Of a DNA stretch of 64,000 bases, positions 39,601-46,612 are shown in pieces (positions within the stretch are counted from its first letter, which is position 1; every line of letters starts with the position of its first letter). The position numbers were made by a program, and so were the translations under genes. A model generated the notes under the pieces. That model saw only the letters and a list, made by a program, of their open reading frames with translations, ran no database searches and had not been told where the DNA came from. The stretch lies in the NCBI RefSeq assembly GCF_958295425.1, contig NC_081140.1:9679698-9743697 (forward strand), in the 5' to 3' direction. This DNA comes from Solea solea (Eukaryota > Chordata > Actinopteri > Pleuronectiformes > Soleidae).

Positions 39601-42600
39601 CGATGTGCAGATACCTACATGCTTCTCTGATGCACTATTTTAGCGCCTGTCGTTGCTAGTGCTTGCATACACATATGCCTGTAAAACAATTGCTTGTTGT
39701 TTTAATACTTTAATGGGAATATGTTTGGTCATTACTTACTTACAAATACTGCTGTTCAAAATATGCATTTGTCAGTGGTGCTATAGACCCTGATCACCTC
39801 TTTGTGTTTGGGATTTTTCAAGCTTTTGAATTGCAGTCATGTGACTGCAAGGTTGCCAGTGTCAGAAACGGGTAAAAGGTCACAATAGACTGAATGTTAA
39901 TTTTAGTTCATAAGCTGCTTACAGAACAATGAATCATTCATTAGTAATGGTTCTGGAAATATGTCATAATGTGTGTATCAAATAATGACGCGTCAGATGC
40001 AGTCCTAAAAACCTTTTTAGTGACCATTAGAGGTTGTGTTGATCCCTGCAGCCAAATTCATTAATAGAAGAGTGTACTGTACCAATGCAGCTAATGTGAA
40101 CGCTTAAAAATAAACATGACGCAGGAGTTGAGTTACTCTAAATGGGACTCACGGACGAGCGTTGTGGATTTGTGAGAGACATTCTTGCATCTTCATGCAC
40201 GACGTCACCAGATCTGCCTCTGTGCCCTCAGTGCAAGGATATATCACTCCTATTATTCTACCTTTGTACTATGTGTGCATCACCAAACTCTGACTCGGAC
40301 TTACTGTATCGGTTTTTAAGAAAGCATGGATGAAAGCCTCATGAATGTCCTCAGGCTCATTTAGTGTATTTTCACTGGGGAGAATGTGCTTCCTCTGAGC
40401 TTTTATATCCTGGAAAATGGTAAAGCTAAAACAAGCATTGGATCCCAGCTGTTGTTCTGCAGTGTAGTTAGAGCATCATTCTTAAAATATATAACATCAT
40501 TCTTTTTTTAAATGTCGATGTGTGTCCATGTACATATGTGGGGATGCTTGTAGAAGCAAAAGACGGAGTGAGAGACCTTCCCCTCAAAATTATTATTATC
40601 ATAATAATAATCATAATAAAAATGTATACAGAAAATACATGCATTTATCAAATTGATGTTTATGACAGCTTGACAGCTAACTCAGCTCGGCTTCCTGTCT
40701 CAGTCACGGTGTGACAGGTGCCACTTGTAGCGAGGACAGGGAGCCCGATAAGGCTGCTGAGAGATAAGTGGAGCTCCTCTTGTCATCCCTGTGGTTTCCT
40801 GTGACAATTCGCGATTTACACCTCTTGTCTCGAGTATTATCAAGTTAAACTGTCTGTAATCGTGATGCTTTGCTGTCTCACTCCTTTTTTTCGGTCTGTC
40901 TCGCAAGTACAACTATGCAAATTGTTGGCCTCGAATATAACATTTGCATCAACGCCGATGATACATTTCTCTATATTCATTTAAAGTATTTAAAAGTTTG
41001 TTCTACCGATCTAAATGCGGGGCCAGTCTCGACCCATCTTGTTTTTGACGGCATATGCCCAACACTCATTTAGTGTACCACGGGTCGAACACTTAACACT
41101 GCTGTGAATGTGAAACCCAGACGACTCAGCCCCTTTTTGCCACACTCGATGCCTTTTCAATGAGCCCCATTGTGCATAGAGCATTGAAACATATTTTTGG
41201 AAACTTCTTTTTTCCCTGTTCTTTTTTGTCAAAGGGTCGCCTACATTCTGGCATGAGAGCACAGGGGGCGGGTAAACGGGCACTGTATTACCTTTATGTG
41301 GGCTTGCTGTTACAGTAGCAGACTTTTGGAATGCAAGTTAAAACTGGGCCTGAATGAGACCCAGTGTTGCAGAGCCACTTATTTTCCAAGGCTGGAGTGG
41401 CTGTTGTCATGTACCTTCCCCCGGTCCTCGCAGGAGCTAAGAGGCCTCTGAAATGCCATTTCAAGTGTGTTATGCCCACGTGTCTGTTTCCCTGAAACGG
41501 AGGCACAGAAGTGAGAGCTAACTTGTGCGTAGCTTCAATTTTTGCTGCAAAGGCAGGTGTGATTTCAACATGCGAGCCTGAAAAGTGGGTGGGTTCGTGT
41601 ATATGCAGAAAAACCACAAGATCAAAGTGCAGTTCTGTGAATCTAGTACAGACACAAAAAAAAACGACCTGTTGCGTTTGGTTGTTTTTGTTCTGCTTTC
41701 CCCTTTTTCCATTCTATGTAATACGCCATTGTTAAAACAAAAGCTGAAGCTGTGTTTTGCCAGATTTTTATGTTTCTCTTTATTCATGAAAAAAAAGAAA
41801 TCCTTCCAGTCTAACATTACAGATGACTTAGCAACTTTTTTCTCTTTCTCACACACTGTTCTGTGTTCAAGTCCGGGAGATATGTTGCTGTAGGCAGCCT
41901 TATTTTAAACTAGTGATTTCACCGGTGTGGAACTCTGGCTCTTGATTCACATACTGCAACTGGCAGACAAGGGAATAGATGATGAATGGGACTGTTGTAT
42001 GAAAGAGGACTTTTGGTTCCATTGGTCTACTTCAGTCTGACCCAGATCAGAAGGTTTACTTTTTCTCTCTTTGACATCGGTGAATAAAACATGAATATTT
42101 AACCCTTTAACACTGAGCTTATCACAGAGCACAAGCACACTTTGCATTACCGTAAATATGCAACGGCTTGTGCTATCGGAACGGTTTCTGAAAGCAGATA
42201 AGATGCATGTCAAAGCCACGTATGGTTATTACGGTAATTTCACTCGCGCTGTTGCAGGAAACCGGCGAATCAGCGTCTTTGTCACCAGAGAGGAGAGAAA
42301 ACACCTGTACATAAGTTTCCATTTTTTTGGCCTGTTTTTGGACATTGACGATACCATCGAACAGATGTTATTTTTAATATTTTTATGCCGTTCAAATTTC
42401 AAATTTAACATGCAAAATCTGTTTTTTTTTCTCAATAAATCTTTTCGTTTTTCTTCACGTTAAACTGTTAACACACCATTTTAACATGCAGTCAGTTGTC
42501 ACTAGCTGCTAGATATTGAAAGTTATTCTAAAAGTACTTACTCATGGGACATTTTCTGGCCCTTTTATGATTAAAATAAGCAAAAAATAAATAAATCCAG

Positions 42601-43568
42601 ATGGACATTTTGAGGCTTATGTGTTAAAGGTTAATACTTTTATAGACAGCAGAAGAATGTATTCATCCTTTTTCACCTTATTGCGTTTTTCAAGTATTTT
42701 CAGTTTGATTATAGTTTTGTTTTTCTACGCAGCAACAATATGTAGATTTTACACAAATAATTGCACCTTATCTAAGTATGTGTTTTACTATCGTTGTTGC
42801 AGTAGATGCAGAGTAGTTGCTTTATGCCATACAGTACTTTGAAACACTGAACTAATGATGGGGCGTGTCCTCAGCCTGGTGTTTGATATCTTTGTTCTGT
42901 GATCACACTTTGCTAATGAATCCCCCCCATCTGTTCTGCAGGCAGTGGCCCCATCCAGCTGTGGCAGTTTCTTCTGGAGCTGCTGACCGACAAGTCTTGC
43001 CAGTCCTTCATCAGCTGGACAGGCGACGGCTGGGAGTTCAAGCTCTCTGACCCTGATGAGGTGAGGGGTCGTGACACTACTGGCCTCTGGCACACGTGCT
43101 GGGAGGTCCTGAGCAGAGAACCAGATGAAAAAGACGTCTTCTTTCTTTTCGTTTTGGCTCTATTAGCAATGACTATGTTATCAGTAGTGAATCACTTCAA
43201 AGTGACTCGATAAAACAAAAGGAAAAAACCCCAATAGGTCTGCTTTTGAATGTGAATGTAAATACACCAAATTGAAACTGCATCAAATGACTGCCCGTCT
43301 TTCCAACTGTCTGTGTCACATCTTGACCAGCTCATGTCTTCTATTGTTTTAGGTTGCTCGGAGGTGGGGCAAGAGGAAAAACAAGCCCAAAATGAACTAT
43401 GAGAAGCTGAGCCGTGGCCTGCGCTACTACTACGACAAGAACATCATCCACAAGACATCGGGGAAACGATATGTTTACCGCTTTGTCTGTGACTTAAAAA
43501 GCCTGCTGGGGTACACACCTGAGGAGCTGCATGCAATGTTGGACGTAAAGCCCGATACGGACGAGTGA
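13225..43568 (+). CDS. ets1: ets1 long isoform, transcription factor Ets-1 (485 aa), spliced
   Basis: This is the spliced span of the distal-promoter isoform. Coding segments are 13225-13293, 16234-16381, 35370-35489, 36194-36394, 36696-36773, 37095-37340, 38579-38839, 42942-43060 and 43353-43568, summing to 1458 bases, or 485 residues plus stop. Ets-1 is a nuclear, sequence-specific activator of GGAA/T sites. It acts in endothelium, haematopoietic cells and neural crest, often with RUNX or AP-1 partners and downstream of Ras-MAPK. The N-terminal 72 residues are unique and rich in proline, glutamine and tyrosine. The rest is shared with the short form: MAPK site, PNT domain, serine-rich autoinhibitory region and ETS domain. 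The total length equals the human long form. Ets-2 is less likely because the shared exons track human ETS1 residue by residue. Confidence 0.9.
13294..16233 (+). other. Intron between the two long-isoform exons
   Basis: A GT-AG intron of 2.9 kb with no coding content seen. The stretch at about 13930-14590 looks less random than its surroundings, with an octamer-like ATGCAAAT near 14022, an E-box CAGGTG near 14093, a forkhead-like TGTTTAC near 14247 and an AT-rich CAAATATTTATTTATC block near 14557. That is the only part I would single out, as an enhancer candidate. Confidence 0.7.
16234..16381 (+). CDS. ets1: ets1 long isoform, coding exon 2
   Basis: This exon of 148 bases follows a CTGCAG acceptor and ends at a GTAAGA donor in phase 1, the same phase in which the short-isoform first exon ends. 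It encodes residues 24-72: a low-complexity region with a [13 protein letters not shown] stretch, then [12 protein letters not shown]. The QEVP motif matches QEVPTG in the human long form, which supports the assignment. The likely role is isoform-specific partner contacts; no folded domain is evident. Confidence 0.88.
18389..18410. repeat. (AC)n microsatellite
   Basis: A perfect AC tract of 22 bases in intron sequence. Confidence 0.9.
19945..20060. repeat. Two (CA)n microsatellites
   Basis: CA tracts at 19945-19974 and 20034-20060 are separated by about 60 bases of unique sequence. Confidence 0.9.
20200..20241. repeat. (CT)n then (CTGT)n microsatellite
   Basis: A CT tract passes into CTGT repeats ending near 20240. 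It directly flanks the retroposon-like segment starting at 20242, and a second CTGT tract flanks its other side. Confidence 0.9.
20242..20400 (-). mobile_element. Retroposon 3'-end fragment
   Basis: The segment begins near AAATCAAAATTGTTGGTC and contains TTTATTGGCATG followed by ATTGCCAAAGCAT, a word pair I recognise from a common fish interspersed repeat. The order suggests a retroposon 3' end on the minus strand, with the adjacent simple repeat as tail. CTGT repeats on both sides suggest insertion into, or generation of, a microsatellite. The family was not assigned. Confidence 0.45.
20403..20460. repeat. (CTGT)n and (CATCACC)n tandem repeats
   Basis: CTGT repeats at 20403-20430 are followed by about 3.5 copies of a 7-base unit, CATCACC, at 20435-20460. 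Confidence 0.9.
22090..22550. promoter_or_regulatory. Candidate intronic regulatory block
   Basis: This block lacks simple repeats and shows a near-perfect 18-base palindrome at 22150-22167 (CCATTAAAGCTCTAATGG), made of two inverted homeodomain-type TAAT cores. It lies about 2 kb upstream of the proximal promoter. It reads like a conserved non-coding element, but conservation cannot be assessed from one sequence. Confidence 0.3.
23290..23311. repeat. (CA)n microsatellite
   Basis: A CA tract of about 22 bases, 320 bases before the inverted-repeat element. Confidence 0.9.
23631..23976. mobile_element. Inverted-repeat transposable element (MITE-like)
   Basis: The left end is TAAAGGACCCGTGTGAAAT. 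The right end, read on the opposite strand, is TAAACGTCCAGTGTGTAAC; 14 of 19 positions agree. The element is 346 bases with no coding capacity. It matches my memory of a very abundant fish repeat with the internal word ATGGCGGC. It carries two ATGGC cores in the same orientation, at 23799 and 23812, the second within AAGATGGCCGCC, a strong YY1 consensus. Its right end is about 360 bases upstream of the proximal TATA-like box. The family name is not assigned. Confidence 0.65.
24066..24088. repeat. (CA)n microsatellite
   Basis: A CA tract of about 23 bases, 250 bases upstream of the proximal TATA-like box. Confidence 0.9.
24247..24298. repeat. (GA)n purine tract in the proximal promoter
   Basis: A GA-rich tract of about 52 bases with minor interruptions ends 41 bases upstream of the TATA-like box. 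Polypurine GA tracts near starts can act as nucleosome-depleted or GAGA-type promoter elements; that role is inference here. Confidence 0.9.
24340..24370 (+). promoter_or_regulatory. ets1: Candidate proximal core promoter of ets1 (p54)
   Basis: TATAAAG at 24340-24346 predicts a start near 24370, giving a leader of about 130 bases. That leader contains no ATG before 24493. The GA tract lies immediately upstream. Mammalian ETS1 promoters are usually described as TATA-less, so this box may be fortuitous or a lineage difference. Confidence 0.45.
24499..24559 (+). CDS. ets1: ets1 short (p54) isoform, first coding exon
   Basis: This exon encodes [20 protein letters not shown], closely matching the human p54 start [20 protein letters not shown]. 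Lys15 sits in an IKAE sumoylation motif, as in mammals. An in-frame stop lies at 24454-24456. An upstream in-frame ATG at 24493 would add Met-Ile, but ATG 24499 aligns with the human start and has A at -3. The exon ends at a GTGAGT donor in phase 1. Seven residues that human p54 carries next (LELFPSP) are absent here, because the intron begins directly after the aspartate codon's following base. Confidence 0.93.
24499..43568 (+). CDS. ets1: ets1 short isoform, transcription factor Ets-1 p54 (433 aa), spliced
   Basis: Coding segments are 24499-24559, 35370-35489, 36194-36394, 36696-36773, 37095-37340, 38579-38839, 42942-43060 and 43353-43568, summing to 1302 bases, or 433 residues plus stop (human p54 has 441). 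Visible features in order: sumoylation motif at Lys15; MAPK site Thr31-Pro with Ser34 nearby; PNT domain at about 46-127; second sumoylation motif VKQE at Lys219; serine-rich region at 243-280, with Ser243, Ser249, Ser274 and Ser277 matching human CaMKII sites Ser251, 257, 282 and 285; inhibitory helix [11 protein letters not shown] at about 296-306; ETS domain at about 327-407, with recognition-helix arginines Arg383 and Arg386. The protein is a nuclear activator whose DNA binding is restrained by the serine-rich region and flanking helices. Confidence 0.95.
24651..24679. repeat. (CA)n microsatellite
   Basis: A CA tract of 29 bases begins about 90 bases into the intron that follows the short-isoform first exon. 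Confidence 0.95.
34686..34702 (-). promoter_or_regulatory. DR2-like nuclear-receptor half-site pair
   Basis: The plus strand reads TTGACCCTTGACCTTTC. On the minus strand this is AAGGTCA, two bases, then GGTCAA: two direct half-sites with 2-base spacing, the first extended as in ERR/SF-1 sites. A CRE-like TGACATCA lies at 34667-34674. This is motif evidence only. Confidence 0.3.
35205..35345 (-). mobile_element. Retroposon 3'-end fragment near ets1 exon
   Basis: The segment shares the word CTTTATTGGCATG with the fragment at 20242 and has the same orientation, following a CT-rich stretch. It ends within about 30 bases of the splice acceptor of the first shared exon. Beyond the shared word the two copies differ, so this may be an older or different subfamily. 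The boundaries are approximate. Confidence 0.35.
35370..35489 (+). CDS. ets1: ets1 shared exon 1 (MAPK-site region)
   Basis: This exon of 120 bases has phase-1 borders (acceptor TTTGTAG, donor GTAAGG). It encodes residues 21-60 of the short form: [20 protein letters not shown], then a stretch ending QQRLGIPK. Thr31 followed by Pro is the Ras-MAPK phosphorylation site (human Thr38), and Ser34 matches human Ser41. Human has Ser where Gly33 is found. Both the long and short first exons splice here. The acceptor has a short, purine-interrupted pyrimidine tract. Confidence 0.95.
35490..36193 (+). other. Intron between shared exons 1 and 2
   Basis: A GT-AG intron of 704 bases with no other feature seen beyond a short TA tract just before the acceptor. 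Confidence 0.9.
36194..36394 (+). CDS. ets1: ets1 shared exon 2 (PNT/SAM domain)
   Basis: This exon of 201 bases with phase-1 borders encodes residues 61-127, most of the pointed (PNT) domain, a SAM-type helical bundle that docks ERK2 and co-activators. It starts [20 protein letters not shown] and includes [16 protein letters not shown], nearly identical to human ETS1. Differences from human are conservative, such as [11 protein letters not shown] for GVDFQKFCMNG. Confidence 0.97.
36395..36695 (+). other. Intron between shared exons 2 and 3
   Basis: A compact GT-AG intron of 301 bases. An AACAGGAAG word at 36579-36587, a FOX:ETS-like composite, is the only motif noted. Confidence 0.85.
36696..36773 (+). 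CDS. ets1: ets1 shared exon 3
   Basis: This small exon of 78 bases has phase-1 borders, after a weak acceptor (TTTTTCATGAAG) and before donor GTAAGT. It encodes residues 128-153, beginning [20 protein letters not shown] and ending TSDYFG. The ESRYTSDYF motif matches human ETS1, while the segment before it is divergent, as in other vertebrates. It links the PNT domain to the activation region. Confidence 0.93.
36774..37094 (+). other. Intron between shared exons 3 and 4
   Basis: A GT-AG intron of 321 bases with a pyrimidine-rich 3' part and a TCTTCAG acceptor. Nothing else was seen. Confidence 0.9.
37095..37340 (+). CDS. ets1: ets1 shared exon 4 (activation region)
   Basis: This exon of 246 bases with phase-1 borders encodes residues 154-235, the acidic activation region. 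It begins [20 protein letters not shown] and contains [17 protein letters not shown]. Lys219 lies in VKQE, a sumoylation consensus matching human Lys227. It ends [11 protein letters not shown] at a GTGAGC donor. The [12 protein letters not shown] segment replaces human PLQTDTLQNDYF and is the least conserved part. Confidence 0.97.
37341..38578 (+). other. Intron between shared exons 4 and 5
   Basis: A 1.2-kb GT-AG intron. Minus-strand open frames at 37771-38201 are not recognised and lie in overlapping frames, so they are not called as genes. Confidence 0.85.
38579..38839 (+). CDS. ets1: ets1 shared exon 5 (serine-rich autoinhibitory region)
   Basis: This exon of 261 bases with phase-1 borders encodes residues 236-322. 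It has the same length as mammalian exon VII, whose skipping makes the p42 isoform lacking autoinhibition. The serine-rich part contains [18 protein letters not shown] and [18 protein letters not shown], with CaMKII-type sites at Ser243, Ser249, Ser274 and Ser277. The inhibitory helix HI-1 lies around [11 protein letters not shown]. Skipping would keep frame and give a 346-residue short form. The donor is GTAAGA. Confidence 0.97.
40588..40620. repeat. (ATT/ATA)n microsatellite
   Basis: An imperfect trinucleotide tract of about 33 bases in an ets1 intron. Confidence 0.85.
42128..42174. repeat. Two-stem inverted repeat (hairpin)
   Basis: The outer arms AGCACAAGC (42128-42136) and GCTTGTGCT (42166-42174) are perfect complements. 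Nested inside are TTGCAT (42142-42147) and ATGCAA (42158-42163), also perfect. The internal loop is 5 and 2 bases and the terminal loop 10 bases. It lies 770 bases before the exon that begins the ETS domain. Function is unknown. Confidence 0.8.
42942..43060 (+). CDS. ets1: ets1 shared exon 6 (ETS domain, N-terminal part)
   Basis: This exon of 119 bases enters in phase 1 and leaves in phase 0. It encodes residues 323-362, starting [20 protein letters not shown] and ending [10 protein letters not shown]. This is the first helix and first strands of the winged helix-turn-helix ETS domain, and it is identical to human ETS1 as far as I can tell. The acceptor is a strong CTGTTCTGCAG and the donor GTGAGG. 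Confidence 0.98.
43061..43352 (+). other. Last ets1 intron
   Basis: A GT-AG intron of 292 bases in phase 0, splitting the ETS domain between its first half and the recognition helix. Nothing else was seen. Confidence 0.95.
43353..43568 (+). CDS. ets1: ets1 shared exon 7 (ETS domain C-terminal part and stop)
   Basis: The coding part is 216 bases, residues 363-433 plus TGA. It begins [20 protein letters not shown] and contains the recognition helix with [14 protein letters not shown]; Arg383 and Arg386 are the DNA-contacting arginines (human Arg391 and Arg394). The wing and fourth strand follow ([10 protein letters not shown]). The C-terminal inhibitory helices lie in [20 protein letters not shown], and the protein ends in Glu. 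Only conservative changes from human are seen (TSGK for TAGK, LKSLL for LQSLL). Confidence 0.98.
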   Translation, partial: VARRWGKRKNKPKMNYEKLSRGLRYYYDKNIIHKTSGKRYVYRFVCDLKSLLGYTPEELHAMLDVKPDTDE

Positions 43569-44228
43569 AGGTGAAGGTGAAGGTGGAAAAGCAAGTGAAG
43601 ACAGACATTGAGGAGCCACACGGACTGAGGCTCATAAAGTGGTCTTAACTGTTTTATAGCTTTGGTAAACCATTTTTTTTTTGGGACCAAAATGTTTTTA
43701 ATGACTTAACTATGGTCTCTGTCAACTTCGAGCTCTTGTCTCTTAGACCATGTTTCAAAAAGGAAGGCACAGCCCAAAAAGCCTGTGTTCATACTCTGTT
43801 GCATTCAAAATGTGTGTGTGTGTGAGCGTGGGTATGTGTGATGTGTGTGTGTGTGTGTATGTATATATATACCGGTATTATTTAGCAGCTCAAGGCAAAT
43901 GGAGTGCTGTCGGGTAGAGTTGAGCTTCCATTCTGCTTAAGTAGCACAGTGAAGAGACAAGAGGACCAAAACGGACAGTCTTGGTCCTGAGAGAACACGG
44001 GGGGGCGGGGAAAAGAGCAAAATAGAATGATACATTTGATCATTTGGTTAAAAACAAAGAGCAAGTGCAAAGTTACAACTAGAAGGTAGTTGCCAAAAAA
44101 AAAAAAGAAGTCATATTTAGAATGATGGTATTGTTCACTGTTCTCTTTAGTAAGGAGAGTTTTCAGCTTGGACCAAAAAAGTATTGTTTAAAGTGTTTTG
44201 TTTTTGTCAAAGGAGCTCATGCTTGTGC

Positions 44229-44236
44229 CAGTATTA
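44229..44236 (+). promoter_or_regulatory. miR-200b/c/429 8-mer seed match
   Basis: CAGTATTA pairs with the miR-200b/c/429 seed plus the favoured A. Mammalian ETS1 is a known target of miR-200b, so the site is plausible, but binding is inferred. Confidence 0.5.
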
Positions 44237-44581
44237 TATGACAGAATTTTGAGTACGCCCAATGTAGACCTACACGCCAGGCGTACGTTTGGAAAGATCC
44301 TTCTCATGTCGTGGAGCCGACATCGCGATGCCGTCAAAAGTTCTCTTCTCTTGGAGTCTGATTAAATGTGCTGATTAGTTATCACACGACACTATAGACA
44401 CTGGCCCTGTGTGTGTGTGTACATAGGCTGCGGGGGACCCGGTGAGATTACTCATAACTAGAGTCTCCGATAGGCAGACAACTGAAAGCAGCCGTTGCTT
44501 TTGAAACTGACGCTTTCACCACCACCACCTTCGTTCGAGACGCATATTGTGACTGAAACGTATGCATTTTGCATATACCAC

Positions 44582-44589
44582 CAGTATTA
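44582..44589 (+). promoter_or_regulatory. Second miR-200b/c/429 8-mer seed match
   Basis: This is an identical CAGTATTA word 353 bases after the first. Two full 8-mers in one 3' UTR are more than chance predicts. Confidence 0.5.
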
Positions 44590-46365
44590 GCAAACTGTAG
44601 ACAATCTATGTGGGGAGAATCAGGAGTCGTTTGGTAAGAAGAGTTATTTAATGTGCAGAGTACATGCGTCGTTTGTCGATTCACTGTCCATGTTATTGTT
44701 GCTTTACGAGTGTTGTGCACAATGAAATCGCGGGTGAAGTCGTCGAGGGCGGTGAATTGCAGAGGAATTAGGCCATCAGGAAATCATATGGCTGCAGGAT
44801 AGTGTGAAGGTACAGAGCAGGAAAAAGGGGGACAGGCAATAGAAAAATGTTGACGGGAGAGATTGGGGAAGCGGTTTGGGACAGATGAAGGTCGACTGGA
44901 AGGAATCAGCAGATCCTGCGGATAACGATCGCCTTGTGAAGTCTGATGTAAAATGACTGACCGAAACAATGCAAGTGGGCACAGTTTGGAGTGTTTTTTT
45001 TGCATTACATGGGTTGTGCATTTAATCGAGGGTAGATGCTGCTTCCAACTGAAACCTTAATTCAAATGTGGAACCAGCGGACAGACATTTGTGTCAAATT
45101 TGTACGTTGTGCATTACTTGCCTGTAGACGGAGTAACCTTCATTTCATGGTGAGTAACTGTCATGAATGATTCCACCCGTGTTTGTGTAGATTGTGATTC
45201 ACTGGTAAATTGGCAGCAGTTTCTTCCCGACAGTGGGAACAGTAGCTGCACACTGGCCTTATGGGAAATGCAAAAAGTCAAAAATCATCTTAGAAGACAA
45301 TGTTTATTGTTTACAGTGGCTGAATGTTACCCATATGGATTAAAATAGCTTTTGAGATGTCTATTTGTACAGATTGTATTTCATAATGCTTTATTGAGAC
45401 CCAGATTACACAAATAAGCAAGAGACAAAGCAGTAATAATAACCAAAACCCATGTGAGGTCTTTGGCCCACGGTGCCTCGCGTATCATCCACAATGATGG
45501 AAGACAGGGACTATAAATCTCTCACATTCTTTGGAAAGTGTTGACTTTTCCGTTTTTTTGTTTTTTTTGTTTTTTTGTCGGTTGTTAATATGAAAGCACA
45601 CAGCTTTCGGACAAAGAGAAACGCCTTTGCTGATCTGGGTTTTTCCACTCGGTGCAGCAAAGAGGCGCTGCATGTGACTGTGATGTTTCATCGGTAACAA
45701 GCTTGTCCATCATCGTCATCGTCGAGCACTGACTCATGCTTGTCGTCCGACTCAAGGAAATTCAGCAGATGAATCAGTAATAAGCTTGACTGTACTTTCA
45801 TCCATTTCTGCACGTTGGTGTCAAAGGGTTACAAAACACTGTTTTTCATTTTCTTCAGGTTGTTTTTGTTTTGTTTTTTCTGATGTCCATGTTTCATGTT
45901 AAAGAGAGCTTTACGGATTTTTCTTTTTTTTTTGAATATATATTGTAATGGTTGCCAGTTTCCTGGATTTTGCCCCCCCGACAAATGCTAAAACATTCTG
46001 TTGCTTATAATGTTAATATTATGAGAATTATTTTGTCAGGAAATATACTGTTAACTGTCAGACATGACTGCAGGTCTTACGTATTAATGAATCGTAGTCA
46101 GGCAAGTGTACACACACCAATAGATTGTGGCATATGCGTATCTCAGAATGGATTCAGAAGGAAAACCCCCTTTTGTTTTTCTTTTTCGGATGTTGTTTTT
46201 TTGTATATTTTATAGTGTCTCTGTATTTTTTTTATGAGATCATTTTTATTGTATTTAGTTCACAAACATTTGAATATTTTTCAATAATTTATATTTTATA
46301 AAAGACAAGAGATGCAGACAGCTGGTGCTTTCACGGGAATTTAAAGGTAGTGTAAGAACAAAACA

Positions 46366-46372
46366 ATGTAGC
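46366..46372 (+). promoter_or_regulatory. miR-221/222 7-mer seed match
   Basis: ATGTAGC pairs with the miR-221/222 seed. ETS1 has been reported as a miR-222 target in mammals. It is a single short match and may be chance. Confidence 0.3.
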
Positions 46373-46563
46373 GATGTTTTGTTTTTGTTTGTTTGTTTTT
46401 TGTTTTTTGTGTGTTTTTTTTTAATCCTTTTTTTTTATATAGAAGACTGAGCTGTCTGCTTAAGAAAAACAGGCTGATGCTGGCCCATCAATGATTTCTG
46501 CTGGAAAGGTTTTATAAACTGTAGCTTCTATTTCTAAAACGTACTTATTGTACTTCAAAATGT

Positions 46564-46612
46564 TATAAAATATATGTGAACAAAGAGTACGTGATCGTGT
46601 CTGGTGTTTTGT
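46564..46612 (+). terminator. Probable ets1 polyadenylation region
   Basis: A variant signal, TATAAA at 46564-46569, is followed by the GT-rich stretch TGATCGTGTCTGGTGTTTTG starting at 46591, as expected downstream of a cleavage site near 46,585. No AATAAA hexamer was found in the preceding 3' UTR. Confidence 0.5.

Larger units (their letters stand above)
38840..42941 (+). other. Intron between shared exons 5 and 6
   Basis: A 4.1-kb GT-AG intron holding a TA tract (39290-39308), an ATT/ATA tract (40588-40620) and a two-stem inverted repeat at 42128-42174. No coding sequence was recognised. Confidence 0.8.
43569..46585 (+). other. ets1: ets1 3' untranslated region
   Basis: This is about 3 kb of non-coding sequence after the stop, AT-rich towards the end with many T and GT runs, comparable in size to the mammalian ETS1 3' UTR. 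It contains a GT/TA tract (about 43811-43870), a Pumilio-type TGTATATA at 43860, two CAGTATTA words matching miR-200b/c/429 seeds and one ATGTAGC matching miR-221/222. Open frames here are spurious. The 3' limit is inferred from the TATAAA variant signal and GT-rich sequence near 46,590; a later ATTAAA near 47,006 is an alternative. Confidence 0.75.

Noticed and set aside
41860..41885. T-loop-like GTTCAAGTCC
   Set aside because: Flanking sequence does not form acceptor or anticodon stems.
45163..45348. Open frame within the ets1 3' UTR
   Set aside because: It lies far downstream of the stop, has no signals of its own, and is best explained as chance.
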